IMG/VR virus record: IMGVR_UViG_3300045256_000822
Span: 1 to 58,085 of that record
DNA: 58,085 nt
From: a virus
Direction: 5' to 3' (one strand)
Shown here: positions 7,756 through 13,423 of the stretch, in pieces
Numbering within the stretch: the stretch's first letter is position 1
How the letters are laid out: each line of letters opens with the position of its first letter
Position numbers and translations under genes: made by a program
The notes under the pieces: generated by a model
What the model saw: only the letters and a program-made list of their open reading frames with translations
Databases searched by the model: none
What the model was told of the DNA's origin: nothing

Positions 7756-7782
7756 GGCAACCTTTGAAATCGACGGGATTAG

Positions 7783-7821
7783 GGAGGAGGGCCTTCGCCC
7801 TGGGCCTCACGGCCCTCCTCC
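7783..7821. repeat. inverted repeat 1 of 3 (hairpin)
   Basis: GGAGGAGGGCC at 7783-7793 is exactly complementary to GGCCCTCCTCC at 7811-7821, with a 17-base loop. It is the first of three consecutive inverted repeats in the 185-base spacer between two leftward genes. It would fold in the early leftward mRNA. It contains Shine-Dalgarno-like GGAGG on the + strand only, so it does not serve the leftward genes as a ribosome-binding site. Confidence 0.6.
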
Positions 7822-7830
7822 TGCATCCCG

Positions 7831-7859
7831 CTCGCGAGAGATCGAAGATCTCGAGCGAG
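7831..7859. repeat. inverted repeat 2 of 3 (hairpin)
   Basis: CTCGCGAGAGATC and GATCTCGAGCGAG flank a GAA loop. Eleven of thirteen positions pair, with a two-base internal mismatch. It is set between the first and third hairpins and could be an operator or part of a structured leader or attenuator. There is no T-tract, so it is not a simple terminator. Confidence 0.55.
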
Positions 7860-7862
7860 TCA

Positions 7863-7886
7863 TGAGAGTTGCGAATGCAACTCTCA
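7863..7886. repeat. inverted repeat 3 of 3 (perfect hairpin)
   Basis: TGAGAGTTGC at 7863-7872 and GCAACTCTCA at 7877-7886 are perfect complements around a GAAT loop. The stem is ten base pairs. It lies about 55 bases downstream of the stop of the leftward gene at 7941-8375. It may act with the two neighbouring hairpins on mRNA stability, attenuation or protein binding. Confidence 0.65.
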
Positions 7887-7940
7887 GGGAGCCGCTCCTG
7901 TGAGGCTGAGGGCACCAGGTCACAGCTCCCAGTCGAAAGG

Positions 7941-8375
7941 TCAGTCGGCGGCGGCAGCCGATTTCGCCTCGCCGTTCATGGCAGCGATCGGCAGCGCCTT
8001 GATCGTGTCGAGATGATTGGCAAGCAGCGAGCCCGCGAGGTCTTCGCGTTTCTTCCGCAGTTCCGCGCGCTTGATTTCCTGAATGGCGGCCGCTTCCTGG
8101 GCGAGCGTCTGCTCGTAGGCGGCGCGATCGACCTTGCCGATGATCCACTTCACCTGAACGCTGGAGTCGAAGTCGACGTCGACATCGGGTTCGACCACCT
8201 TGACCACCGTCATGTTGTGACGGGTGTCGGTTGGCACGACAACGAAGTCGCCCGCCTTGATCGCCTCGTCGAGCGTCTTGAAGATGGTCCGCGGCGCGTT
8301 GTCACCCTGTTCATAGGTGCACGCGAGTGCGCGCACGTGCTTGTTGATCAGAAAAACGGCTGTTGAGTAGTTCAT
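7941..8375 (-). CDS. conserved phage protein, unknown function
   Basis: This encodes 144 residues from the ATG at 8375, preceded by GAGAGAGGACCGACCG. The N-terminal half (MNYSTAVFLINKHVRALACTY, then a KTLDEAIKAGDFVVVPTDTR segment) looks like a small alpha/beta domain. The C-terminal half from about residue 80 is a long charged helix, AAAIQEIKRAELRKKREDLAG. The family seems common in rhizobial prophages but has no known activity. It sits in the leftward early operon, separated from the recombination genes by the three-hairpin spacer, so its expression relative to ERF may be set by that spacer. Confidence 0.75.
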   Translation of the reverse strand: MNYSTAVFLINKHVRALACTYEQGDNAPRTIFKTLDEAIKAGDFVVVPTDTRHNMTVVKVVEPDVDVDFDSSVQVKWIIGKVDRAAYEQTLAQEAAAIQEIKRAELRKKREDLAGSLLANHLDTIKALPIAAMNGEAKSAAAAD

Positions 8376-8428
8376 CGGTCGGTCCTCTCTCTCCGGTGTG
8401 ATGGACGTGGTCGCCGCGCGGAACGCGG

Positions 8429-8542
8429 TCAGTTCAACTCGCTCCGATAGGTGGCGCCGCGCATGTGCAGCGCGAGGCACCGCTGCCAGAGTGGCGTGTG
8501 GCGGGTGAGGAACCGGGCGAGGAGGCGGCGGAGCCTAGGCAT
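8429..8542 (-). CDS. possible 37-residue basic peptide
   Basis: An ATG at 8542 overlaps the stop of the preceding gene (8535-8537) by eight bases and opens a 37-residue frame beginning MPRLRRLLARFLTRHTPLWQ. The peptide is Arg/Leu-rich and amphipathic, and fills what would otherwise be a gap in a tightly packed operon. Its size, composition and coupled start are the only support. A similar-looking Arg/Leu/Trp-rich small frame occurs at 10407-10550 on the other side of the switch. Confidence 0.4.
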   Translation of the reverse strand: MPRLRRLLARFLTRHTPLWQRCLALHMRGATYRSELN

Positions 8543-8753
8543 TGCACGCCTTCTCCAGCCGGCCGACAGCGTTGGAGATATCGTCGATGAACCGCGCAAT
8601 TTCGTCGCCTAGACCAAGCGCGCCCTCGTCGGCACCGTCGATCTGCTCTTGGAAGCCGCGGGCGATCCGCAGGAGGTCGTCAACGCGGGCCCGATCGCGG
8701 CGCCGCAGCGCGTCCTGATTCTCCTCCTGGGACGCGTCCTCACGCGTCATCAT
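8535..8753 (-). CDS. small helical protein, unknown function
   Basis: This encodes 72 residues, strongly acidic and helical, with the core DDLLRIARGFQEQI and DEIARFIDDISNAVGRLEKA in heptad-like spacing, so a small coiled-coil protein. Its ATG at 8753 overlaps the previous stop by four bases (ATGA), and its stop lies within the start of the 37-residue frame that follows. It is the second gene of the leftward early operon. Function is unknown. Confidence 0.65.
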   Translation of the reverse strand: MMTREDASQEENQDALRRRDRARVDDLLRIARGFQEQIDGADEGALGLGDEIARFIDDISNAVGRLEKACNA

Positions 8754-9007
8754 GGGAGCCGCCGCAGGGCATCGAGCGTCAAGCAGCGATCGAGCGCCTC
8801 GCGGGGCGTCAGGCCGGTCTTTACGACCCCCTCGACGTACTCGGTATCCGTGATGCCCTGACGAAGATAGGCGGCGCCCAGCTGAGCGCGCTTCAGATAG
8901 CGGCCGATCTCGGTGAGCGGGGGGTCAGGCAGGTCTACCGCTGCCAGCCCGACCGGCTGCGCGCCGTCATCGAAAACCAAGACCGGATAAAGCTCGGGCT
9001 GGGCCAT
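8750..9007 (-). CDS. first gene of leftward early operon, unknown function
   Basis: This encodes 85 residues from the ATG at 9007, with GGGAGGG seven bases upstream. It begins MAQPELYPVLVFDDGAQPVG and continues with an alpha-helical segment (EIGRYLKRAQLGAAYL) and a TPREALDRCLTLDALRRL helix. No family was recognised. As the first gene after the left operator and promoter (9042-9083), it should be among the earliest transcripts on induction. Such first genes often encode antiterminators or host-modifying peptides, but nothing in the sequence shows that here. Confidence 0.7.
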   Translation of the reverse strand: MAQPELYPVLVFDDGAQPVGLAAVDLPDPPLTEIGRYLKRAQLGAAYLRQGITDTEYVEGVVKTGLTPREALDRCLTLDALRRLP

Positions 9008-9020
9008 GGTCCCTCCCGCA

Positions 9021-9030
9021 CACAATTGTG
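9021..9030. promoter_or_regulatory. short perfect palindrome in the left leader
   Basis: CACAATTGTG is a ten-base perfect palindrome between the left early promoter and the first leftward start codon. It does not match the repressor operator core, so it might bind a different protein, for instance the Cro-like protein. Ten bases is short and chance is possible. Confidence 0.35.
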
Positions 9031-9041
9031 CGTTGAGGGAA

Positions 9042-9070
9042 AGTCTGGCAGTCCGGTCTTACGTCGTCAA
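9042..9070 (-). promoter_or_regulatory. candidate left early promoter
   Basis: Reading leftward, TTGACG (9070-9065) matches five of six bases of a sigma-70 -35 box. CAGACT (9047-9042) lies 17 bases on as a weaker -10. The -35 box overlaps the end of the operator at 9069-9083, so repressor bound there would block it. The transcript would begin near 9035 and reach the ATG at 9007. Confidence 0.5.
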
Positions 9071-9083
9071 GACATATTGTCTT
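9069..9083. promoter_or_regulatory. left repressor operator
   Basis: AAGACATATTGTCTT is a palindrome with AAGACA/TGTCTT arms and a three-base centre. On the opposite strand it reads AAGACAATATGTCTT, which matches the site at 9522-9536 in 14 of 15 positions. The two sites flank the repressor gene and each overlaps a promoter pointing away from it, as operator pairs of lambda-type switches do. Confidence 0.75.
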
Positions 9084-9103
9084 AAGAAATTCGGCCTTTT
9101 TGG

Positions 9104-9385
9104 CTACTCGGCCAGGTCGATCTTGTTGAGGGGGAGGAGCTTCGGGCGCTCGCCGGGCCCGAACACGAGTCGGTCAATGTCTATACCGAACAGGTAGGCC
9201 AGTCGCACGAGGTCGCCGGGGGAGAGGCTGCGTTGACCTCGTTCGACTTTTCCCAAGTAATCGTCAGAAATACCCAAAGAACCCGCGACTTCCTTACGAT
9301 CCCAGCCGCGATCTTTGCGTAATTTTGCAACGTTCTCGCCTATTCGTTGAGCGACTTGCTTTTCAAACGCTTGGCGGTTCTTCAC
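9104..9385 (-). CDS. XRE-family phage repressor (CI-like)
   Basis: This encodes 93 residues from a GTG at 9385 with GGAGG eight bases upstream. Residues 13-70 form an XRE helix-turn-helix (RIGENVAKLRKDRGWDRKEV, then GISDDYLGKVERG). There is no C-terminal LexA/CI peptidase domain, so it would not be self-cleaved by RecA and induction must come by another route. It lies between two near-identical palindromic operators and faces a divergent Cro-like gene. This context identifies it as the probable lysogeny repressor. Compared with most phage repressors it is short, like the P22 C2-less or alphaproteobacterial minimal types. Confidence 0.85.
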   Translation of the reverse strand: MKNRQAFEKQVAQRIGENVAKLRKDRGWDRKEVAGSLGISDDYLGKVERGQRSLSPGDLVRLAYLFGIDIDRLVFGPGERPKLLPLNKIDLAE

Positions 9386-9511
9386 CGGATTGGCCTCCGA
9401 TCGCCTCTGTTACTGAACTACCAGCATTTTTCGCCGACTGCGTAAAGGGGGGCCGATTAACTCTCCTACCGGTCATGTCGCTCGTGCCGTCGATGATAGG
9501 TACATCGGGTC

Positions 9512-9541
9512 TTGTCTTGGTCAGACAATATGTCTTATCAT
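9512..9541 (+). promoter_or_regulatory. candidate right early promoter (leaderless start)
   Basis: TTGTCT (9512-9517) and TATCAT (9536-9541, five of six matches to TATAAT) are separated by 18 bases. Transcription would start about 9548-9549, which is the A of the ATG of the Cro-like gene. No Shine-Dalgarno sequence precedes that ATG, so the mRNA is probably leaderless. The operator at 9522-9536 fills the spacer and touches the -10 box. Confidence 0.55.
9522..9536. promoter_or_regulatory. right repressor operator
   Basis: CAGACAATATGTCTT is the partner of the site at 9069-9083, in inverted orientation and with one base different. A second pair of half-sites, TGTCT and AGACA with five bases between them (9514-9528), overlaps it upstream. 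The right side may therefore hold a composite operator that binds more than one dimer. Confidence 0.7.
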
Positions 9542-9548
9542 CCGTGGC

Positions 9549-9788
9549 ATGACGGACCTTTGGGCAACCATAGATCGAATCGCGGCGAAACTTGGTGCGA
9601 CGGAGCGCAACCGGGCGAAATGGCGCCAGCGCGGTGTTCCGCACCGTTGGCGGCTCCCGATCCTCCAGGCGGCGGCTAAGGCAGGCATCTTGCTCGATGC
9701 TTCGGCTTTCGAGGCCCGGGCGAAGCGCAAATCCGCACCGCGCAAGGGCCGCCGTGCTGAATCTCTGGGCCTTCAGTCGGCGGGATGA
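9549..9788 (+). CDS. Cro/YdaS-like HTH regulator
   Basis: This encodes 79 residues. Residues 3-50 (LWATIDRIAAKLGATERNRA, then WRQRGVPHRWRLPILQAAAK) match the Cro/YdaS-type helix-turn-helix in which the GVP..WR segment precedes the recognition helix. The tail is basic. It is divergent from the repressor and first in the rightward early operon, which is where Cro sits. The ATG has no ribosome-binding site and lies at the predicted transcription start of the right promoter. It probably represses lysogenic transcription from the shared operators. Confidence 0.82.
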   Translation: MTDLWATIDRIAAKLGATERNRAKWRQRGVPHRWRLPILQAAAKAGILLDASAFEARAKRKSAPRKGRRAESLGLQSAG

Positions 9789-9791
9789 GGA

Positions 9792-10097
9792 ATGGGCGTC
9801 GTCAGCTCATTCCCGTTCGATCGCGCGCGCGAGGGCGTTAACCCTACGCGCCAGCGGAGCACAGTCACCGGCAATGTCAGCCGCGACGGCCTGCAGGCGC
9901 TCCACTACCCGCATCCGGTCGGCATAGCGGATCTGTTCGACGCTACTGCCGACCTGTTCGTCCTGGGCCTTGCCGTTGGCGCGGCATCGGCCCTGATCTT
10001 CGGCACTCTGCTGCATTCGATGGCTGCCGTTCTTCACGCCTCGAAACGTACGAGCGTGAGGGACGGAGTCCTATGTCCGAAAAGGGAAGGCGAATGA
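9792..10097 (+). CDS. possible small membrane protein
   Basis: This frame of 101 residues begins four bases after the Cro-like gene. Residues 48-75 (DLFVLGLAVGAASALIFGTL) are a good transmembrane helix. The first 40 residues are less convincing, and a 76-residue frame on the opposite strand covers the same region, so the call is tentative. If real, it is a single-pass membrane protein in the early operon. It overlaps the next gene by 25 bases. Confidence 0.45.
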   Translation: MGVVSSFPFDRAREGVNPTRQRSTVTGNVSRDGLQALHYPHPVGIADLFDATADLFVLGLAVGAASALIFGTLLHSMAAVLHASKRTSVRDGVLCPKREGE

Positions 10098-10519
10098 CTG
10101 CCGCGGTGGCGCACATTGCGGGCAGTCGCATCGCGCTGTTCTTGCAGCGTGAGTACGAGCGGCCACGGGCCAAGCTGATCGCGAACGATTTCAGCGTCGA
10201 TGACCGCACTGCGAAGTCGTGGCTGAAGACCGGCAAGGTTTCCCCTGCGCACTGGCACGCTATGGTCCAACGCTGGGGCCGGCGCTTCATCGCCTTTGTC
10301 TATGAGCCCGAATTCGACTGGGCCCGCCAGATGCTGCTGGCCGATGAACTGGAGCGCGCTGAAGCGCGCCTCGCGGAGTTACGCCTCAAGCTCGAGGGAA
10401 ACACTGATGCTGCGTCACTTGTTGGCGAGGTTCGCGCAGTGGCGCATGGCACGCCTGCTCAAGCGGGCACGCCACTGGGAGCGCCTGGTACTGCGCCTGG
10501 TCGAGGGGGCGCGCGATGA
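10073..10519 (+). CDS. early operon DNA-binding-like protein, unknown function
   Basis: This encodes 148 residues from an ATG with GGACGGAG upstream. Residues 30-85 (YERPRAKLIANDFSVDDRTA, then SWLKTGKVSPAHWHAMVQRW) resemble an HTH region seen in regulatory proteins of alphaproteobacterial prophages, followed by a coiled-coil helix (DELERAEARLAELRLKLEG). After about residue 112 the translation becomes Gly/Ala/Pro-rich while another frame (10407-10550) looks coding. The stop overlaps the next ATG (ATGA at 10516), which supports this reading frame as annotated. Confidence 0.7.
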   Translation: MSEKGRRMTAAVAHIAGSRIALFLQREYERPRAKLIANDFSVDDRTAKSWLKTGKVSPAHWHAMVQRWGRRFIAFVYEPEFDWARQMLLADELERAEARLAELRLKLEGNTDAASLVGEVRAVAHGTPAQAGTPLGAPGTAPGRGGAR

Positions 10520-10550
10520 ACTCGATCCGGCGCGCGCTGCTGAGCGGTGA
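10407..10550 (+). CDS. possible nested 47-residue basic peptide
   Basis: An ATG at 10407 opens a 47-residue frame beginning MLRHLLARFAQWRMARLLKR inside the end of the preceding gene. The peptide is Arg/Leu/Trp-rich and amphipathic, resembling the small frame at 8429-8542. It extends beyond the overlapped stop into the next gene. Its composition looks more like a real helix than the frame it overlaps, but no ribosome-binding site is obvious. Confidence 0.35.
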   Translation: MLRHLLARFAQWRMARLLKRARHWERLVLRLVEGARDELDPARAAER

Positions 10551-10884
10551 CCCCCCGCAGCTTGTCGCTGCCGCCCTCGGGATCTCGCGCGCTGCTGTCG
10601 AGGAGGTCGATCACCAACTCGCGCTCGACGCGCGCGCACGCGCCATGTCATCGGCCGCCGCCGGCCCAGCGGTGAAACCGCACCCCGCCACTGCGCCGGG
10701 TTCGCGCAGTCTCGAAGAAGGAGGGTGGCAAGCGTTGAGGGAAGAGAAAGGGAAGGCGCCGGCGCGCAGGGCGGCACGCGGGCCGGCGTCTTACATCCCC
10801 GATGAATCCCTCGAGCTTTACCCGTGGCGCCGGACGCACCGGCACATGGCCGACATCCTCGCTGAGGAGCGCGCCGCGTCGTGA
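10516..10884 (+). CDS. early operon protein, unknown function
   Basis: This encodes 122 residues. Residues 1-40 (MNSIRRALLSGDPPQLVAAA, then LGISRAAVEEV) look like a short helix-turn-helix. The middle is disordered and rich in Ala/Pro/Lys, and the end holds an ELYPWRRTHRHMADILAEE helix. Starts and stops overlap the neighbours by four bases on each side, so it is part of a coupled series of small genes. Function is unknown. Confidence 0.65.
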   Translation: MNSIRRALLSGDPPQLVAAALGISRAAVEEVDHQLALDARARAMSSAAAGPAVKPHPATAPGSRSLEEGGWQALREEKGKAPARRAARGPASYIPDESLELYPWRRTHRHMADILAEERAAS

Positions 10885-11402
10885 CCGATAGCGAACTGGA
10901 CGATCTCCCGCCGATTGACCGGGCGCTTGCCGTGCTCGGCCCGGAGCGCGTGGATAAGCGAGCCGATGGGACGTATCTGCTCGACGGCATTCCCGTTGGC
11001 AACGCGGCTCTGGTCGCTGCAGCTAACCAAAAGCTCGTCTTCGGCCACCAACCGCCGATCTTCTATCCCGGCGTCTGGCCGAAGCCGGATCCGGTCCGAC
11101 CGACTGCGCCGCCGCCGCCGGCGCCGGCGACAGAGAAGATTTCGACGCGCCCCCAGAAGGTCGGGCGTTGGTCCTTCCTGTCTGCAGAAGCGGCCGCTGG
11201 CGGCGTGATCTCGGCACCATTCGAAGAGTTGGACGAGCTCGCTGGCGCCCTGAACCGGGTGATGCACGACGATTCCGCCGCAGCGTGGGACATCGCCAAC
11301 GCTCGGGTGGATGTCGCTTTCAAGAAGGTCTGCCAGTTCATGCGCGATCGCTCGCCGCGTCGCGTGCAACAGCCGGCACCACCGGCAGGAGAGGGAACGT
11401 GA
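10881..11402 (+). CDS. early operon protein, unknown function
   Basis: This encodes 173 residues from a GTG at 10881 (GTGA overlap with the previous stop). Residues 8-60 form a compact segment (PIDRALAVLGPERVDKRADG, then LLDGIPVGNAALVAAANQ) followed by a Pro-rich linker and a helical C-terminal part (ELDELAGALNRVMHDD). No family was recognised. The stop overlaps the next GTG start by the same GTGA arrangement, giving tight coupling to the KGG-motif gene. Confidence 0.65.
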   Translation: MTDSELDDLPPIDRALAVLGPERVDKRADGTYLLDGIPVGNAALVAAANQKLVFGHQPPIFYPGVWPKPDPVRPTAPPPPAPATEKISTRPQKVGRWSFLSAEAAAGGVISAPFEELDELAGALNRVMHDDSAAAWDIANARVDVAFKKVCQFMRDRSPRRVQQPAPPAGEGT

Positions 11403-11599
11403 GCAAGGACAAGAGGGGCTTCGCGTCGATGACGCTCGAGCAGCGCCGCGCGATTGCCAGCAAGGGCGGCAAGTCCGTGCCGAGCAACAAGCGGTCGTTC
11501 TCGCAGAACCCGCAGCTCGCCGCGGAGGCGGGCCGCAAGGGCGGGCAGGGCAGCAGCAGCAGGAAGAAAGCAGTCACCGTCGAGCCGACGCGTTCATAG
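11399..11599 (+). CDS. KGG-motif (YciG/Con-10-like) small protein
   Basis: This encodes 66 residues from a GTG at 11399. It contains two degenerate KGG repeats: FASMTLEQRRAIASKGGKSV and FSQNPQLAAEAGRKGGQGS. This is the short repeat of the stress-induced YciG/Con-10 family, which is intrinsically flexible and highly charged. The protein is basic and likely soluble. The role of these proteins in phages is unknown; DNA or nucleoid binding or protein protection are possibilities. It follows directly from the preceding gene by a GTGA overlap. Confidence 0.75.
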   Translation: MSKDKRGFASMTLEQRRAIASKGGKSVPSNKRSFSQNPQLAAEAGRKGGQGSSSRKKAVTVEPTRS

Positions 11600-11627
11600 C
11601 CGGCAGACGAGCCACGGAGGGTCCCGC

Positions 11628-11813
11628 ATGTCTGTCTCCGAATATGGATCGCTCCTCCTCGCGTGGACCGCGATCGGCCTGGTCGTGGCTCTGGCTTTCG
11701 GCCGCGCAAGCACGCTCGACGACCATCCTGAAACCACCACAGCCAAAAACGGAGAGATTGATGGCGAAACGGTTGAAACCCGGCGCGAAGTCGTCGGCGC
11801 CGAACAAGAGTAA
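11628..11813 (+). CDS. small single-pass membrane protein
   Basis: This encodes 61 residues from an ATG at 11628 with CGGAGGG seven bases upstream. Residues 5-24 (EYGSLLLAWTAIGLVVALAF) are one transmembrane helix, followed by an acidic cytoplasmic or periplasmic tail rich in Glu and Thr. The 3' end overlaps the start of the GapR-like gene by 53 bases in another frame. Function is unknown. Confidence 0.65.
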   Translation: MSVSEYGSLLLAWTAIGLVVALAFGRASTLDDHPETTTAKNGEIDGETVETRREVVGAEQE

Positions 11814-12420
11814 GGCCGCAGCGAAGAAGCAGGCGGCACAGGAGAGCCCGCCGAGCGTCGGCCACAACCGCGCGATCACGGAAGCGGACACCGCGCGCGC
11901 CCACGAGCTTCTAGGCCGCCTCGAGAACGCCAAGGAAACCGCGGTCGGCAAGATCCGTCAGGCCTACAAGGACCTGAAGGATCAAGGGCACAACATCAAG
12001 GCGCTGAAGGAAGCGCGGAGGCGCCTGCGCCAGGACCCGCTGGAGGCCCAGCAGGATTTCGACGATTACCTGCTCTATTGCAGTCTCCTCGGCGTCGATA
12101 AGTCCGTCGAGCAGGCCCGCCAACAGAACGAGAACAACGCGAACGCCGCTTCGGTCGATGCGGCCGAGCGCGGAACGGGCCGGCGCAGCCCGACCTTCAG
12201 CCTCGCGGATGTGAAGAAGCTGCCGGCCACGCACCATCTGCGGGGCGTGTATGCCGCAGGCCTGCGCGCCGGGCTCGAAGGCGAAGAATGCGAGCACAGC
12301 TACGAGGACGGCACCGATGCGGCGCTGATCTTCGAGGGCGCGCACAAGGAAGGACTGGAGCAGCGGGCGACCGCTGCGCGCATGGAGCCGAAGAAGAACG
12401 GCGCCGAGGCGCGTCACTGA
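11761..12420 (+). CDS. GapR-like (DUF2312-type) DNA-binding protein
   Basis: This encodes 219 residues from an ATG preceded by GGAGAGATTG. After a Lys/Ala-rich leader (residues 1-40), residues 45-115 resemble GapR. They contain ARAHELLGRLENAKETAVGK, then a DLKDQGHNIKALKEARRRLR segment and a DDYLLYCSLLGV end, matching the GapR order of paired helices, a 'GfDvKaLr..iRlR' turn and a final short helix. GapR binds overtwisted AT-rich DNA ahead of replication and transcription forks in alphaproteobacteria. The extra C-terminal 100 residues are not found in GapR. A phage version could organise phage DNA or interfere with the host protein. Assignment rests on pattern similarity only. Confidence 0.6.
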   Translation: MAKRLKPGAKSSAPNKSKAAAKKQAAQESPPSVGHNRAITEADTARAHELLGRLENAKETAVGKIRQAYKDLKDQGHNIKALKEARRRLRQDPLEAQQDFDDYLLYCSLLGVDKSVEQARQQNENNANAASVDAAERGTGRRSPTFSLADVKKLPATHHLRGVYAAGLRAGLEGEECEHSYEDGTDAALIFEGAHKEGLEQRATAARMEPKKNGAEARH

Positions 12421-12422
12421 CC

Positions 12423-12947
12423 ATGAAGCGGGTCTTCGCCATCGACCAGGCGCTACACACCGGCTGGGCCACCGACATGCCGACTGGTGGCGGCCGTCCG
12501 CTGTGCGGCGTCTGGGACCTGAAGGGTGGCGGGGCGGACTACGAGGCGGCGTACGTCGACCTTGAGGAACGGCTGCTCGAAGCGATCGCGGTCCACAAGC
12601 CGGATGTGATCGTCTTCGAGTCGCCGCTCTTGGTGCACGGCGACAAGGTCATCACCACCGAGGATACGACGCGCTTGTCCTTTGGGCTCGCTTCCGTCGC
12701 CGGGCTGGTCGCGAAGCGCGAAGGCCTTGAGCCGGCCGAAGCCAACAACATGACTTGGAAGAAGCATTTCGTCGGCAATGGCCGCGCGAAAAAGCGCGAG
12801 ACGCAAGAGCGCTGCCGCCTCATGGGCTGGGGAAGCCTCAACAACAACGCCGCAGATGCGTGCGGGATCTGGGCCTACGCGAAGGCGGTGCTCGACCCGT
12901 CGTTCAATTACGTGACCACGCCGATGTTCGCGAGGGCCTCGGCATGA
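12423..12947 (+). CDS. RuvC-like Holliday junction resolvase
   Basis: This encodes 174 residues with an RNase H-like fold. Candidate catalytic acids are Asp8 (VFAIDQALHTGW), Glu66 (DVIVFESPLL) and Asp145 (NNNAADACGIWAYA), in RuvC order. A QERC..MGW helix precedes the last motif. It should cut four-way junctions made during replication and recombination, preparing concatemers for packaging. It is shorter than many phage resolvases but complete in motifs. The stop overlaps the start of the GcrA-like gene (ATGA). Confidence 0.85.
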   Translation: MKRVFAIDQALHTGWATDMPTGGGRPLCGVWDLKGGGADYEAAYVDLEERLLEAIAVHKPDVIVFESPLLVHGDKVITTEDTTRLSFGLASVAGLVAKREGLEPAEANNMTWKKHFVGNGRAKKRETQERCRLMGWGSLNNNAADACGIWAYAKAVLDPSFNYVTTPMFARASA

Positions 12948-13423
12948 ACGAGCCGTTCGCGCTGGCGTTCGAGTGGACGCCCGAGCGCATCGAAAAGCTC
13001 ACCCGCGCATGGAACTCTGGCCTGCCGACCAGCGCGATCGCCGAGTTGATCGGCGACGGCTGCACCAAGAATGCTGTGGTGGGCAAGGCGCACCGGCTCG
13101 AGCTGCCCGAGCGCGAGAACCCAATCAAGCAGCCGACCGCGCGGAAACCGAGCCAGATGCCGGAGCGCGCCATCGTCCGCCGCCAGCAAGCGAGGCACGA
13201 GCAACGCGAGAAAGAGAGCACCGGCAAGCCGGTCACTCCCCTTGCCATCCGGCCGGGGTTCGACGCGCTGCCGCTCGGCAAGAGCCCATGCCGCTTCCCA
13301 ATGTGGCCGCACGGTGCGGAGCCGGATGGCCGCTTCTGCGGAGCGCCAGCGATCGAGGGCAAGCCCTACTGCCCGAAGCACGCCAGCATCTGCTGGACCA
13401 AGAAGGCTGACGAGGCGGCGTGA
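12944..13423 (+). CDS. GcrA-family cell-cycle regulator homologue
   Basis: This encodes 159 residues. Residues 10-60 match the GcrA DNA-binding HTH (WTPERIEKLTRAWNSGLPTS, then AIAELIG and KNAVVGKAHRL). A basic linker leads to a C-terminal Cys/His-containing segment (CRFPMWPHG, FCGAPAIEGKPYCPKH) that is the usual sigma-factor-binding region. In Caulobacter GcrA recruits RNA polymerase at promoters methylated by CcrM. Phage homologues are common in alphaproteobacterial prophages, where they may redirect host transcription or control late genes. The ATG overlaps the resolvase stop. Confidence 0.9.
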   Translation: MNEPFALAFEWTPERIEKLTRAWNSGLPTSAIAELIGDGCTKNAVVGKAHRLELPERENPIKQPTARKPSQMPERAIVRRQQARHEQREKESTGKPVTPLAIRPGFDALPLGKSPCRFPMWPHGAEPDGRFCGAPAIEGKPYCPKHASICWTKKADEAA

